Shown: positions 9,676 through 19,756 of the stretch, piece by piece | Numbering within the stretch: position 1 is the stretch's first letter | Layout: each line of letters begins with the position of its first letter | Assembly (NCBI GenBank): GCA_946497585.1 | Contig: CAMMLF010000003.1 | Location: 1 to 32,900 of the forward strand | Direction of reading: 5' to 3' | DNA: 32,900 nucleotides | Source: an uncultured Clostridium sp. | Lineage (GTDB): Bacteria; Bacillota; Clostridia; TANB77; CAG-508 | Position numbers and translations under genes: made by a program | The notes under the pieces: generated by a model | Told to the model about the DNA's origin: nothing | The model's database searches: none | Seen by the model: only the letters and a program-made list of their open reading frames with translations

Positions 9676-10905
9676 TTATACAACTGCTTCTGCTTTCTTT
9701 AATAATACTACGCTTTGTTTGCTTGACATTTTACCATCGCCAATAAGAGTAGCTTTTGTAACCCATTGGTCTGTATCTTCATCAAAATATCTTTTGATTA
9801 CAATTTCCATATTTGAATTGAATACATAGTCTGATAAATCACAAATTACACCAAATACAGTTCCTACTTCTGCAGTATCGAAAGATGGTAAGTAGTCATC
9901 TTCTACTAATATTGCATCTTTACCAAGAACTTTTGTTGTTTCTTCTCCATTTAATCCAAAATTTACTCTTCCTACTGGTTGTCCATTTTGGTCTACCATT
10001 CCTTCAATGTGGTTTGTAAAGTCTGCATCATTAAGAATGAAACAAATTCTCTTTTTATAACTTGCTGGAACTTCTTTTTTAGCTTTTATCCATCCTTTAT
10101 AAGTTCCAATTTCTGCTTCTGTCATTTCTACAGTTTTTACATCTGTATGTTTTGTGATTCCTAGAGGTTGTCCTTCTCCTGTTCCATTTAAAATAGCTTG
10201 TTCTAATGCAACAATCATAGCTTCTTTCATTGCATCTACTAGGCTATCTTCAAATATTTCTAATGTAGTTGTATCAACTTCAAGACTAATAGCAATTCTA
10301 CATTGTAATTTATGATATAAGAATGATATTTTACCATCTACAGGATATTTTTGCTTATCTGCAACAGTATTTTCTCCTACCCATGTTGCTCTTGGTTTTA
10401 ATGTAGCAACAGGAATAGAAACTCCACCTTTTACATTTGTTTTTGTTACTCTTGCCCAGATTTGTCCATATTCTCTTAATTCTTTTATTACTCTTTGCAT
10501 AATAGTATTTGGAATTACTGCTGATGCATCTGCTGTAAGAGTTATTGCATCTGCTCTTTTCTCTGAAACTTTACCTGTTAATATGTATTCCATAAATGCT
10601 GTTCTTTTTTCTAATTCTGTATTGTCTATTCTTCTTGCTTGATTTCCTGCACTTCTTCCCATTTGGTAAGATGCAACAGGATTAAAAGTTGCTTTACTTC
10701 TAATTTCCATTTGTTTTATTGTAGCTTTTCTTGATTCTTCTAATTCTGCTTTTTCTGCATTTAGTTTATCAACTTCCTCTTCAATTTCTTTTAATCTTTC
10801 TTCGTTTTCTTCTTTTATAGCTTCTTCTCCTTTAGCTTTTAATTGCTCCTCTAATTTAGCGATTTTTTCCTCTAATTCTTTAATTTTTTTCTCTAATTCT
10901 TCCAT
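9676..10905 (-). CDS. HK97-fold major capsid protein with N-terminal coiled-coil scaffold
   Basis: EELEKKIKELEEKIAKLEEQL scaffold then HK97 core; next to protease and portal. Confidence 0.93.
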   Translation of the reverse strand: MEELEKKIKELEEKIAKLEEQLKAKGEEAIKEENEERLKEIEEEVDKLNAEKAELEESRKATIKQMEIRSKATFNPVASYQMGRSAGNQARRIDNTELEKRTAFMEYILTGKVSEKRADAITLTADASAVIPNTIMQRVIKELREYGQIWARVTKTNVKGGVSIPVATLKPRATWVGENTVADKQKYPVDGKISFLYHKLQCRIAISLEVDTTTLEIFEDSLVDAMKEAMIVALEQAILNGTGEGQPLGITKHTDVKTVEMTEAEIGTYKGWIKAKKEVPASYKKRICFILNDADFTNHIEGMVDQNGQPVGRVNFGLNGEETTKVLGKDAILVEDDYLPSFDTAEVGTVFGVICDLSDYVFNSNMEIVIKRYFDEDTDQWVTKATLIGDGKMSSKQSVVLLKKAEAVV

Positions 10906-10906
10906 T

Positions 10907-11575
10907 TTAATTTCCTCCTAAATTTATTTTTGTTTTTATTGAAATTCGCCTTTTACGAATTTCTAATTGTTTGTTTGCTCTAGCATTATCCAATGCCTTC
11001 TTCTCGTTATCCAACGATACCAAAGCACGAGCATATATAGTAGTATCTTCGTAAGCAGGATAATTTACCGCACTTACTTCGATAATCTTACTAACCTTTT
11101 TAATAATTCTTGTTGGCATTTCTTGGTCCACATCTTTCCACTCTTCTTCTGCTACTTCAAACATATAACTCATTCCAGATATATCTCCTCTTCTTATAGC
11201 AGAATCTAGAGCTTTTGATTCTGTATTGTTTTCTATATCAATACTTGCCCTTATTTTTAAGCCAATTGCATCTGGTTGTAAAAACAATGTATTATTTGGA
11301 TTATTTCTTCTACTTCTAGCAAGTGGTATTCTGTTAAGATCATGATTATAATATAATGCAACATCATCAAAGTCTGTTCCTTCAAAAGCACCATCTTGTA
11401 TTATTTCTTTGAACATTCCTCCAATAATTGTTTCTGAATTATAAATTGCTGCATACCCTTCTAATATAGCCTCTGAACTCTTGACTTGTTGTTCATTATC
11501 TATATTTTGAATATTCTGTACTTGCCTTCTTTCAACTTTTTCTTTAACATATTTATGTTGCTTGTCCATCTCCAT
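10907..11575 (-). CDS. HK97 prohead protease
   Basis: EGYAAIYNSETIIGG...FEGTDFDDVALYYNHD... Confidence 0.93.
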   Translation of the reverse strand: MEMDKQHKYVKEKVERRQVQNIQNIDNEQQVKSSEAILEGYAAIYNSETIIGGMFKEIIQDGAFEGTDFDDVALYYNHDLNRIPLARSRRNNPNNTLFLQPDAIGLKIRASIDIENNTESKALDSAIRRGDISGMSYMFEVAEEEWKDVDQEMPTRIIKKVSKIIEVSAVNYPAYEDTTIYARALVSLDNEKKALDNARANKQLEIRKRRISIKTKINLGGN

Positions 11576-12809
11576 TTTCCTCCTTCATCATACTTTTTGA
11601 TTTGTTTAATTGATATTCATTTGCTATTCTTGCATCAATATTGTTTAGACTTAAGATTCTAATATCTCCGCCCTCTTCTGCAGGAGGCATACCTAATAAA
11701 TTCAATGCATCATCTAGTCTGAACACCATTAAAGGCATCAATTCCTTTATTGCATTTACTTTTGTTGCCCAACTTGCATATTGTAATCTACTAGAATAAA
11801 ACTCTACTTGGTTTCCCATGTCTCTTTCTCTTTCTGTGAATAATCTTGCTGTAAAACCTTGACTACACATTATTGCAAGAGGCTCTATTCTACTTTCATA
11901 AAAGCTGTTAAACTCTTCCTCTGTATAACAATTATTAAATATAGGTACTGAAACTCCATATCTATTAAGTATTTTATTTTGTATAAAATCTAGTGTATCT
12001 TTATCAACTATCTTCGGGTCTATCTTTAAATCTATATACTCTCCTTTTAAATCCATTGGTAATATTCCAGATTTGCTGTTTGTCATTTTGCTTTCAAACT
12101 CTTCTATTTGTTTCTGTTGGTCCTCTTCTGCTAATACTGTATTGATTTTCAATATACCTCTGATTTGAAAGCTAGATTCAATCCCTTTGCCTATTCCTTC
12201 TATTATGGTTTGATTTGTTTGTAATGTTCTTAATAAATCTTTGTTGTCATCATCTCCCATAAACTCATTTACACCAAAGAACTGCCTTAAATGAATTACT
12301 TTGTAATATGGCATTTCTGCAGTATATCCATTAGCAAAGTAAAATTTTATATACATGTCTCCATATTTATTCTCTAATAAATCAACTTGCATTGGTCTTA
12401 ATGGATATAATCCTTTTATACTTCCATTTTCATATAACGGATAAATAAAAACATTGCTGTCTAATAAAAGCAATGTTATTATCTTATATATAAATTCTGA
12501 TGTAGTCATAAATGGATTTGGCATACATTTTAGCAGCCTTTCTAATCCGCTTTTTACTACTGTTTGTTTTCCTGTTTCACTATCTATTCTTATATGTTTA
12601 GGTTGCAACTTTGAGCAATGTGTTGCAACTCTATCTATACATATTTTTACTAAATCGGAGGCATATACATTATTTCCAAAGCTAGAGAACACAGGCATTT
12701 CTCCATTTAGCATTTTATAATATTTCTTTTCCATTTTTTTAGGTTTCACATTTTCTGTATTTTTTCCAAACACATTATGAAACATATCTCTTATGTTTAC
12801 TCTACTCAC
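11553..12809 (-). CDS. portal protein
   Basis: HK97-type portal sequence; gene order. Confidence 0.93.
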   Translation of the reverse strand: MSRVNIRDMFHNVFGKNTENVKPKKMEKKYYKMLNGEMPVFSSFGNNVYASDLVKICIDRVATHCSKLQPKHIRIDSETGKQTVVKSGLERLLKCMPNPFMTTSEFIYKIITLLLLDSNVFIYPLYENGSIKGLYPLRPMQVDLLENKYGDMYIKFYFANGYTAEMPYYKVIHLRQFFGVNEFMGDDDNKDLLRTLQTNQTIIEGIGKGIESSFQIRGILKINTVLAEEDQQKQIEEFESKMTNSKSGILPMDLKGEYIDLKIDPKIVDKDTLDFIQNKILNRYGVSVPIFNNCYTEEEFNSFYESRIEPLAIMCSQGFTARLFTERERDMGNQVEFYSSRLQYASWATKVNAIKELMPLMVFRLDDALNLLGMPPAEEGGDIRILSLNNIDARIANEYQLNKSKSMMKEENGDGQAT

Positions 12810-14446
12810 TTTATTACCTCCATATATTCATTTCTGTGTGCATATAATATTGCATATACAATTATTAAGCTAACCGCACCATCTATTCTTATATATTTTT
12901 GTGAATTTAATTTTACAGGTGCTATTAGTCCATTATCATCAACTTTAATTTCTGTATTTCCTAAACACCATTTTAATATTGGAGAATTATTATAGTTTAC
13001 TATTTTAGCTCTTAAGTCTGCCTCTAAAATTTTCATTGGATTTGATAATACTTCTTTTTTCTGTAAGATTGTTTCCATATCAAAACCTACATCTTTCATT
13101 TCATCAACCCAATATTTTGCGGACCATTTATCATAGCCTATATACATTGGTCTTATATGATATGTTTTAAACATATCAACAAACCATTTTGTAACTTTCT
13201 TATAGTCATTCTCCCAACCTTCGCTAATTTCCATCAATCCCATTCTTGCCCATTCGTTATATGGAACTTTATCTTCTCTTACTCTTTTTTCTAGTTGCTC
13301 TTTTGGCATAAAATACTTTTGAAGAATATATTTTTTTCTATCGCCTTTTTTCATAATTAGTAATGTTGCACATGTTAAATCTATTGTATCTGATAAGTCC
13401 ACTCCGCCAAGAGCTACACTATTTTCTAGTAATTTCATATCGAATGTATCTGGATTTATTATTTCTGTTTCCTCTAGCCATGCATTGCTACTATTTTGTT
13501 TTATATTAAAATCCTTGCATAGCATCTTTATTCTGTTTCCTCTATCATTTTGAGATTTTAATATTTCTTTTTCTATATAATTTACTTTTTTTATTGTTCC
13601 TAGACTTGGATTTGATTTTTGCCATGTTTTTTTGTCTCTCCATATTTCTGTTTCATTGTCCTGGGTAAATAATAATGCTAATATACTTTCATCTTCTATT
13701 TCTCCATTAAGGACTTTTCTAACATACTTTAATTTTTTATCTAGGAAACCATCTGGAATAAATCCTTCTGTAGTTATACCAAATAATAAAGGTTCATCTT
13801 TTGTTGATTGACTTCTTTTAATTGCATCTTCTACATCATCGTTTTTCATTTCGTGTTCCTCATCAATGCAACCAACTTCTATATTATATCCATCTTTGTT
13901 TTTAGTTTGTCCACTTAATTTTTTTACTTTATTTTTATTCTTTTTGTGCTGTATTCTTCTCATGCTCATAAATACCCTTTTTTCTAGTTTAGGGCTTTGT
14001 GAAATCATGTTTTGCATTTCTTCAAATACTATGGATGCTTGGTCTGTTGTATTTGATGCACATACAACATCCGTTCCACCTTTACCACAAAAGAGCTCTG
14101 CTAATAGGATTGCTGCAATAAGTGTTGTTTTTCCATTTTTTCTAGCAATTAACAATAACACTTCTCTGAATCTTCTAAATCCTGTTTCTGTATATTTAAA
14201 AGAGTATGCAGCTTCTATCATAGCCTTTTCCCAAAGTTCTAGTTTGAAAGGCTTTCCATAAAACGGAGATTTAGTATGTTTACAATAATGCTCAATAAAA
14301 TATATTCTTTTATCTGCATCTTTAGTTTCATAAACATATTTGGGATTTTTTAAATCTTGCATTAGCCTATTAAGAGCTGTTTTTATTTCTATCCCTGCAA
14401 CTATTTCTCCACTTTGAATTTTATTGTAATATTCTTCTAACCACAT
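12806..14446 (-). CDS. terminase large subunit
   Basis: Walker-like ARKNGKTTLIAAILLAEL, DE motif, nuclease GGVDLSDTIDLT. Confidence 0.95.
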   Translation of the reverse strand: MWLEEYYNKIQSGEIVAGIEIKTALNRLMQDLKNPKYVYETKDADKRIYFIEHYCKHTKSPFYGKPFKLELWEKAMIEAAYSFKYTETGFRRFREVLLLIARKNGKTTLIAAILLAELFCGKGGTDVVCASNTTDQASIVFEEMQNMISQSPKLEKRVFMSMRRIQHKKNKNKVKKLSGQTKNKDGYNIEVGCIDEEHEMKNDDVEDAIKRSQSTKDEPLLFGITTEGFIPDGFLDKKLKYVRKVLNGEIEDESILALLFTQDNETEIWRDKKTWQKSNPSLGTIKKVNYIEKEILKSQNDRGNRIKMLCKDFNIKQNSSNAWLEETEIINPDTFDMKLLENSVALGGVDLSDTIDLTCATLLIMKKGDRKKYILQKYFMPKEQLEKRVREDKVPYNEWARMGLMEISEGWENDYKKVTKWFVDMFKTYHIRPMYIGYDKWSAKYWVDEMKDVGFDMETILQKKEVLSNPMKILEADLRAKIVNYNNSPILKWCLGNTEIKVDDNGLIAPVKLNSQKYIRIDGAVSLIIVYAILYAHRNEYMEVIK

Positions 14447-14455
14447 TTAGATTTC

Positions 14456-14794
14456 TCATTCAAACATTTTTTCAAACTCATCGAAGTCATCTTCTGCATC
14501 AATTACATTCTTCTCTAAAATGCCATTTAGTGTCTTTACTAACACTGCATGAGTATTAAGGTATTTATTATATAGTTTCGCACTCTCTGTTATTAACTGA
14601 TGCGATGGATTTTTGCTACTAACTACTACAGATTTATGCTTTTCTATGTTTTGGTATAGCTCAAATAACTCTCCTGTAAGGTTTGCTGTCTGTTCTATAG
14701 TGCTTTCTGCCAATTTTCTTTTATTTTCTTCTACATTTTCAAATATTTTATTTAATTTATCCTTTTCTTTCTGGATTACTTGTTTTTTATCCAT
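14456..14794 (-). CDS. terminase small subunit, P27-like
   Basis: Position directly upstream of TerL; P27-like helical protein. Confidence 0.7.
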   Translation of the reverse strand: MDKKQVIQKEKDKLNKIFENVEENKRKLAESTIEQTANLTGELFELYQNIEKHKSVVVSSKNPSHQLITESAKLYNKYLNTHAVLVKTLNGILEKNVIDAEDDFDEFEKMFE

Positions 14795-14897
14795 TTTTCA
14801 AAATTCCTTTCCAAAAATGAAAATTTTTCGGTTATATTTTTCCGTAGTCCCCCCTCGGTCCTCCTGGGGGCAAATATTCTTTCTTTAAGCGGGGGCA

Positions 14898-15578
14898 TTA
14901 TTTTGATACAACTATGCCTCTTTCTACATCTTCCCACCACTTATTTATGTAATTTATAAACTCTATAGGTCTTTCTCCTATTCTTTCAATACATTCTTCC
15001 TTTGTTGCATCTATATATATTGGCTCTGCCCCAAGGTCCTGTATAGTCTTATCCCTTGTATATTTATCTGCAAATCCACCTATTACCCAAGCATTGAGCC
15101 AATCTCCTTTTCTTACTTTTATGTTATCCAGTATGGTTTCTCTGATAGCAAACATATTCTTTAATAAGCTATCTGGATGCACATATCTAGGCTGTAGACT
15201 TATACATTCCCATATATTGTCTACATCCAATACTAAATCTCCTTTTAACATATGATTTTTTACATATGTAGTTTTCCCAGATAAAGGACTTCCCCATATT
15301 AAAAATACCTTTTGCTCTTCTGGCTTTGTATTTGGTAGCCATCTGCCATGTCTCTTATTATGGCATTGATGACATAGTGCAATTAGATTCTTTGGATTTA
15401 AAGATATAGTATAATCGTTTACATTCTCCAATGTTAAGAATATTATGTGATGCACTTCTTCTGCTAATGCTCCACAATCTCCGCAAGTATTATCCGAATC
15501 GCTCAATACTTGTTCTCTTACACATTGCCATTCATAACAATTATAAAATGCTTTTAAACTTTTCCACATATTTACCAT
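14898..15578 (-). CDS. HNH endonuclease fused to P-loop kinase-like domain
   Basis: CGDCG...VHHI...LCHQCHNKRH plus GSPLSGKTTY and DVDNIW. Confidence 0.85.
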   Translation of the reverse strand: MVNMWKSLKAFYNCYEWQCVREQVLSDSDNTCGDCGALAEEVHHIIFLTLENVNDYTISLNPKNLIALCHQCHNKRHGRWLPNTKPEEQKVFLIWGSPLSGKTTYVKNHMLKGDLVLDVDNIWECISLQPRYVHPDSLLKNMFAIRETILDNIKVRKGDWLNAWVIGGFADKYTRDKTIQDLGAEPIYIDATKEECIERIGERPIEFINYINKWWEDVERGIVVSK

Positions 15579-16027
15579 TCCTTAAACTTTGCTGTTTCTT
15601 TATCTAGTTTTAATCGTTCTTGTTGTATTGCAATGTTTTGAGGATTCTCTGCCCATCTATCTTTAGCTCTATTCTTTAGATAAAAGCACATAGCTCCTGT
15701 GTCTGGTGGTTTGAACTTCTGCACTTCAATTACTCTTACCTCTTCTCGATATTGGTCTGTTTTTACTTTTACTACTTGATGCTCTGTATAATAATATCCT
15801 GTAGCTGCTTTATATAAAGAATTTTCCACCTCTTCCACAGCTTCAAACTGTGCCTTTTTTATAAGCCCAGAAAGCCAAGAATATTTTTTCTCATATGCCT
15901 CAAATGTAGTCTTGCTTATTCCAAGGTTAGCAGCAATCTCTTTTTTAGTGCAACCTCTTTTCGCCCAATTTTCTATTTCTTCTTTTTTATCTTTGAGTTG
16001 CTTTTCGTTGTATTTGCTCTTTGCCAC
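15572..16027 (-). CDS. HTH phage protein (terminase small subunit-like)
   Basis: KRGCTKKEIAANLGISKTTFEAYEKKYSWLSGLIKK. Confidence 0.65.
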   Translation of the reverse strand: MAKSKYNEKQLKDKKEEIENWAKRGCTKKEIAANLGISKTTFEAYEKKYSWLSGLIKKAQFEAVEEVENSLYKAATGYYYTEHQVVKVKTDQYREEVRVIEVQKFKPPDTGAMCFYLKNRAKDRWAENPQNIAIQQERLKLDKETAKFKEW

Positions 16028-16253
16028 TTAACCACCTGCTTTTCTTTTTCAATTTCTTTTTTGAAACAACTATTATATCGCTTACAATTTTTACATTGTT
16101 GTTTCATGCAAATTTCTGTTTTCATATGTTTTTCCTCCTATAGAAAAAGACTTGTTTTTTAAACAAGCCTTTAGGGGAATTTTTTTGGTATTACTTTTTA
16201 CACTTTTTCACAATATAAATATATCACTTTTAAAACGAACAAAACGAACATAT

Positions 16254-16667
16254 CTAATTTTTTTTAAAAAATCTTTTTAATTCCATTCTAGCTGCATCTG
16301 CTGTTGTTTTCATCTTATGCCCTATTTGTATCCAATTCATGCCATCTATGTATTTATGCCTTATTATTTGTCTTATCCTTGAGTTATCAATTTCTTTTAG
16401 ATATTCTTCTATATCTATTGTTATATCTAAAAGCTCATCTTTCTTTTCTTCTAGCATCCTTTTATATCTTGCTAATTTTTTGCTTTCCTTTTTTTCTTTA
16501 ATTCCTTCAATTACAATATTTCTTGATATATAAGGAAAAGCATCTGATGAACCTCTTACACTATCCATTACTAATTTGCAGTTTTCCGCTTCTTCTAGTT
16601 TTTGTATTCTCTGCTCTAGGTCTTTTATCTCTCTTTTGGCATCTTCACACTTTGACAGTATATCCAT
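16254..16667 (-). CDS. late transcription regulator with sigma-70 region 4-like HTH
   Basis: RIRQIIRHKYIDGMNWIQIGHKMKTTADAARMELKRFF. Confidence 0.65.
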   Translation of the reverse strand: MDILSKCEDAKREIKDLEQRIQKLEEAENCKLVMDSVRGSSDAFPYISRNIVIEGIKEKKESKKLARYKRMLEEKKDELLDITIDIEEYLKEIDNSRIRQIIRHKYIDGMNWIQIGHKMKTTADAARMELKRFFKKN

Positions 16668-16877
16668 CCGCTTCCCTCCTTCTCTTTTGTGGATTATACA
16701 CTATTTAACTATTTTTTATTGTCTTTATCATTGTTTCCAAAATATGCACATAATATAATAGTTGCACATATTATCAATGTTATTATTACACTATCACTCA
16801 TTGATTTATCTACCTCCTTATAAAAACAACTCTTGCTATTATATTTTCTATAAATTTATTGCTTTTTTAAGCCTAAT

Positions 16878-17625
16878 TTACTCTTCTTCCTGAAATCTAT
16901 ATAAGTTATTATTTTCTTTTCCGTCTATGTAACCGCTTCATATAAAAATATTCTTCTAATAGCTTTACTGGAACTAATATTAGCAAATCATCATTTAACA
17001 TAATGTTTGAATTAGCATTTGTGTTTAATTTTACTTGTTGTATCTGTTCTGCTTGCAATGTTTTGATTTTTTCTGTTTCTTCTATAAGATTTATTTCTTT
17101 TAATATAAATTCTCTAATGCTTGGTTTTTGTTTGTATTCATGTTTTAAAAATAATTCTTTATTTTCTGTGTATGTTCTAGTTAGATATATTTGACATTCA
17201 TTTTGAATATTGTATTCTTTTGTATTAGTTTCATATCCAATTTTCTTAAAAACTGTAGCTAAAGTAAACTCTTTGTTATTTTTCTTTGCTTCTTCCGCTT
17301 CTGACAGCATTCTTAAAAAATATTTATATGTTTCTTTGTTTTTATCAAAATTATATTTATTTAATATTTGTGCTTCTTTACTATACATTTTATTGTTTTT
17401 ATTATATTTTTTAATTTGTTTTTCTTTATTTATTATTTCTTCATACTCTTCATCACTGAGATTTCTATATTGTTCATACAGTCCATTTTCTTTATATTTT
17501 TGTAATAATTTTTCCGCTTCTTCTGAATTAATATGTATTGTTTTGTCAAGTGCAGTATCTATATCATGATACTTGCATAGGTATATTTGTTCTTCTACAC
17601 TTAGCTCTTTCATTTGTTTTTTCAC
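16878..17625 (-). CDS. hypothetical early protein, read through +1 shift at CGG (16933-16935)
   Basis: ORF 16909..17625; skipping C16935 replaces RLHRRKRK* with GYIDGKENNNLYRFQEEE*. Confidence 0.6.
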
Positions 17626-17631
17626 TCCTTT

Positions 17632-18042
17632 TTAATATTCTTCGATTTTTATGTACATTTTTTCTTCTTTTGAATATCTTTTTTCTACTACTAACTCTGT
17701 CACTTGTGTATCATCTTTAAAAGCCATTTTGTTCATTGAATCTAGTATAATTTTTGTTATATTGTCTATGTCTGGTTTTTTTGTTGGACTTATGTTTTGT
17801 TTCAACATTTCCGCTTCTTTCTTTTTACTTGTAGATTTTGGAATGCCAAAATATGCGATTATTGTTACTTTTATTCTTCCTTCTAGTGTTTCAAATCTTG
17901 GATATTTTATTGCAAACCATTGTTTTGCTGTAAATTCATAATTTTTTGTTTTTGACGGTGTGTATGCTTGTCCAGTTCGAGTATTCATTCTTGGTCTTGC
18001 TTTTCCAATTATTTGTCCTGGTATTTCAAATTCGTATATCAT
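17632..18042 (-). CDS. rusA: RusA-family Holliday junction resolvase
   Basis: GQIIGKARPRMNTRTGQAYTPSKTKNYE...KKPDIDNITKIILDSMN. Confidence 0.92.
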   Translation of the reverse strand: MIYEFEIPGQIIGKARPRMNTRTGQAYTPSKTKNYEFTAKQWFAIKYPRFETLEGRIKVTIIAYFGIPKSTSKKKEAEMLKQNISPTKKPDIDNITKIILDSMNKMAFKDDTQVTELVVEKRYSKEEKMYIKIEEY

Positions 18043-18399
18043 TTGTTTTTTCCCTTTCTTTTCTTCATAATACTTTTGTATATTGTTCTTTCAACTACGG
18101 CTAAAGCTTCATAATTTGATATAAATCTGCCGGTCGTTCCTGTGTCTAATGCTTGCTCGAATTTTTTTACTTGCTGATATTGTTTCTATCTCATCATCTT
18201 CAACTACTTCAAACTCTGTTTCAATATCGCACAAATATCCTGTGTGAAATTTTCCCTTTTCGCTGTATAGCCTTCCGTTTTTGTATTCTATTGTGTCTAT
18301 TATTTCATCATCATATATTACATTTATTTTGCTGTTATTTTTGATTTCTCCACTATGTATATTCTCTAGTAGTTCATTTGCTCTCATTCTTTCAAACAT
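18039..18399 (-). CDS. hypothetical early phage protein requiring a +1 shift (CGG at 18130-18132 is compatible)
   Basis: ORF 18109..18399; the +1 frame ends in TGA overlapping the RusA ATG (ATGA). Confidence 0.6.
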
Positions 18400-18401
18400 T
18401 G

Positions 18402-18593
18402 TTATTCCTCCTTAATATAATCTTGTATTTTTTCTCCAAATTCTTCTACTAATTCTCTAACTTTTTCATTTATAAATGTTCTATTATAATTAAAATCTAC
18501 TTCAAGCGCATCTTCCTCATTCATTAAAGAGTCTATATTTACAAAAACTTCTAATTTTACTAAGCCTACTCTTGTGTCTTTTTGCTCTTTCAT
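18402..18593 (-). CDS. small early protein
   Basis: ORF in tightly packed early operon. Confidence 0.5.
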   Translation of the reverse strand: MKEQKDTRVGLVKLEVFVNIDSLMNEEDALEVDFNYNRTFINEKVRELVEEFGEKIQDYIKEE

Positions 18594-18603
18594 TTATATA
18601 AAT

Positions 18604-18873
18604 TCACTCCTTTACCTTCTCTGTTTCATCTGCCCAATAGTTTGAGCCATTTTTACGCATTTTTACAACAAGATTGTCTATCTTTTCATTTGTTTGTCTA
18701 TTTTCTTCTTGTAGTTGTTTAAGTTTTTGTATTATACTTGCAAAAAGCAAATAAATTGGTCTTTTTAAATTTATTATTTCTGTTGCAGTTTCTGCCTTGT
18801 TTCTATTTATTATTTTGTCCAACTCATAATCTAATGCCTTTTTTATTTTTTCTATATCCTCTTCAATTTCCAT
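18604..18873 (-). CDS. small early coiled-coil protein
   Basis: ORF in early operon. Confidence 0.5.
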   Translation of the reverse strand: MEIEEDIEKIKKALDYELDKIINRNKAETATEIINLKRPIYLLFASIIQKLKQLQEENRQTNEKIDNLVVKMRKNGSNYWADETEKVKE

Positions 18874-19286
18874 TTTTTTGTTTCCTCCTTTACTTTATTT
18901 TGATTTACTTTATCTGTTATTATTTCTAACGTATTCCAGCTATCGTGAGTATTTATTACTCTTGGATTTATTTTTTCTAAAACTGCAATGCTTCCATTTT
19001 TCCATTGATGTAATACTATTCCTATTGTTCCACTTCTTTTATTTCTAACTGGTAATCCTACTAACTCTCTTTCTTCTTCTAGCTCTGCTATTCTTTTGTC
19101 TTTCTCTTTGATTTGTTCCTGCATTGCCGCAAATTTTATAGCATATATACTATCTTCATTATCTCCTTGCATTTTGTATTTCCTATGTAACATACAATAC
19201 ATACTGCCATAGTCTGCTCCAGAAATACAGCTTTGGTTGTTTAGACATTTATAACATTCTTCTTTTAATTCACTCATTCTATCCAC
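18852..19286 (-). CDS. hypothetical early protein
   Basis: Cys-containing N-terminus, coiled coil, WKNGSIAVLEKINPRVINTHDSWNTLEII. Confidence 0.55.
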   Translation of the reverse strand: MDRMSELKEECYKCLNNQSCISGADYGSMYCMLHRKYKMQGDNEDSIYAIKFAAMQEQIKEKDKRIAELEEERELVGLPVRNKRSGTIGIVLHQWKNGSIAVLEKINPRVINTHDSWNTLEIITDKVNQNKVKEETKKWKLKRI

Positions 19287-19510
19287 CTCAATTCTTGAAA
19301 TTTTTTATTTATTGCCTGTAATAATCTATAATCTATTTCTAAAGGGAATATTTCATTATTGTTTATTCTATTAGCATCAAAAGTTCTATCTTCTAAATAA
19401 AATCTTATATAGTATTCTTCTTTAACATGCTTAAATCTAACAACTCCAAATGCTTCTCCAATATCTTTATTAAAATTTAATTTTTCAAACATCTTATCCG
19501 CTTCACTCAT
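19274..19510 (-). CDS. hypothetical early protein
   Basis: ORF, packed operon. Confidence 0.5.
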   Translation of the reverse strand: MSEADKMFEKLNFNKDIGEAFGVVRFKHVKEEYYIRFYLEDRTFDANRINNNEIFPLEIDYRLLQAINKKFQELRWIE

Positions 19511-19513
19511 AAG

Positions 19514-19756
19514 CTAGTCCTCCATGTAAATTAAAAATTCTAACAATTCTTTATCATTTTCAAAATGTGCTAAATCTGTTACTATGTTAATTTTTCCATA
19601 TATATTGTATTGATTCCATTTGTAATGTTCCTTTATTAGTTCTTTTAATTTATCTGTTTCAATAGTTACATTACGTTTTTGTTCTTCTTTTTCATTCCTT
19701 TTGAAATCTATTGCATCAAACATTATAGTCCTCCTCCAACAATTCTGGGTTATCAT
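19514..19756 (-). CDS. hypothetical early protein (likely start at internal ATG 19723)
   Basis: ORF; MFDAIDFKRNEKEEQ preceded by an RBS-like GGAGGA. Confidence 0.5.
   Translation of the reverse strand: MITQNCWRRTIMFDAIDFKRNEKEEQKRNVTIETDKLKELIKEHYKWNQYNIYGKINIVTDLAHFENDKELLEFLIYMED

Noticed and set aside
16921-16923. Second in-frame CGG of ORF 16909..17625 as an Arg codon
   Set aside because: It lies after the first CGG shift and then straddles GAC GGA, so it is not a codon in the restored frame.
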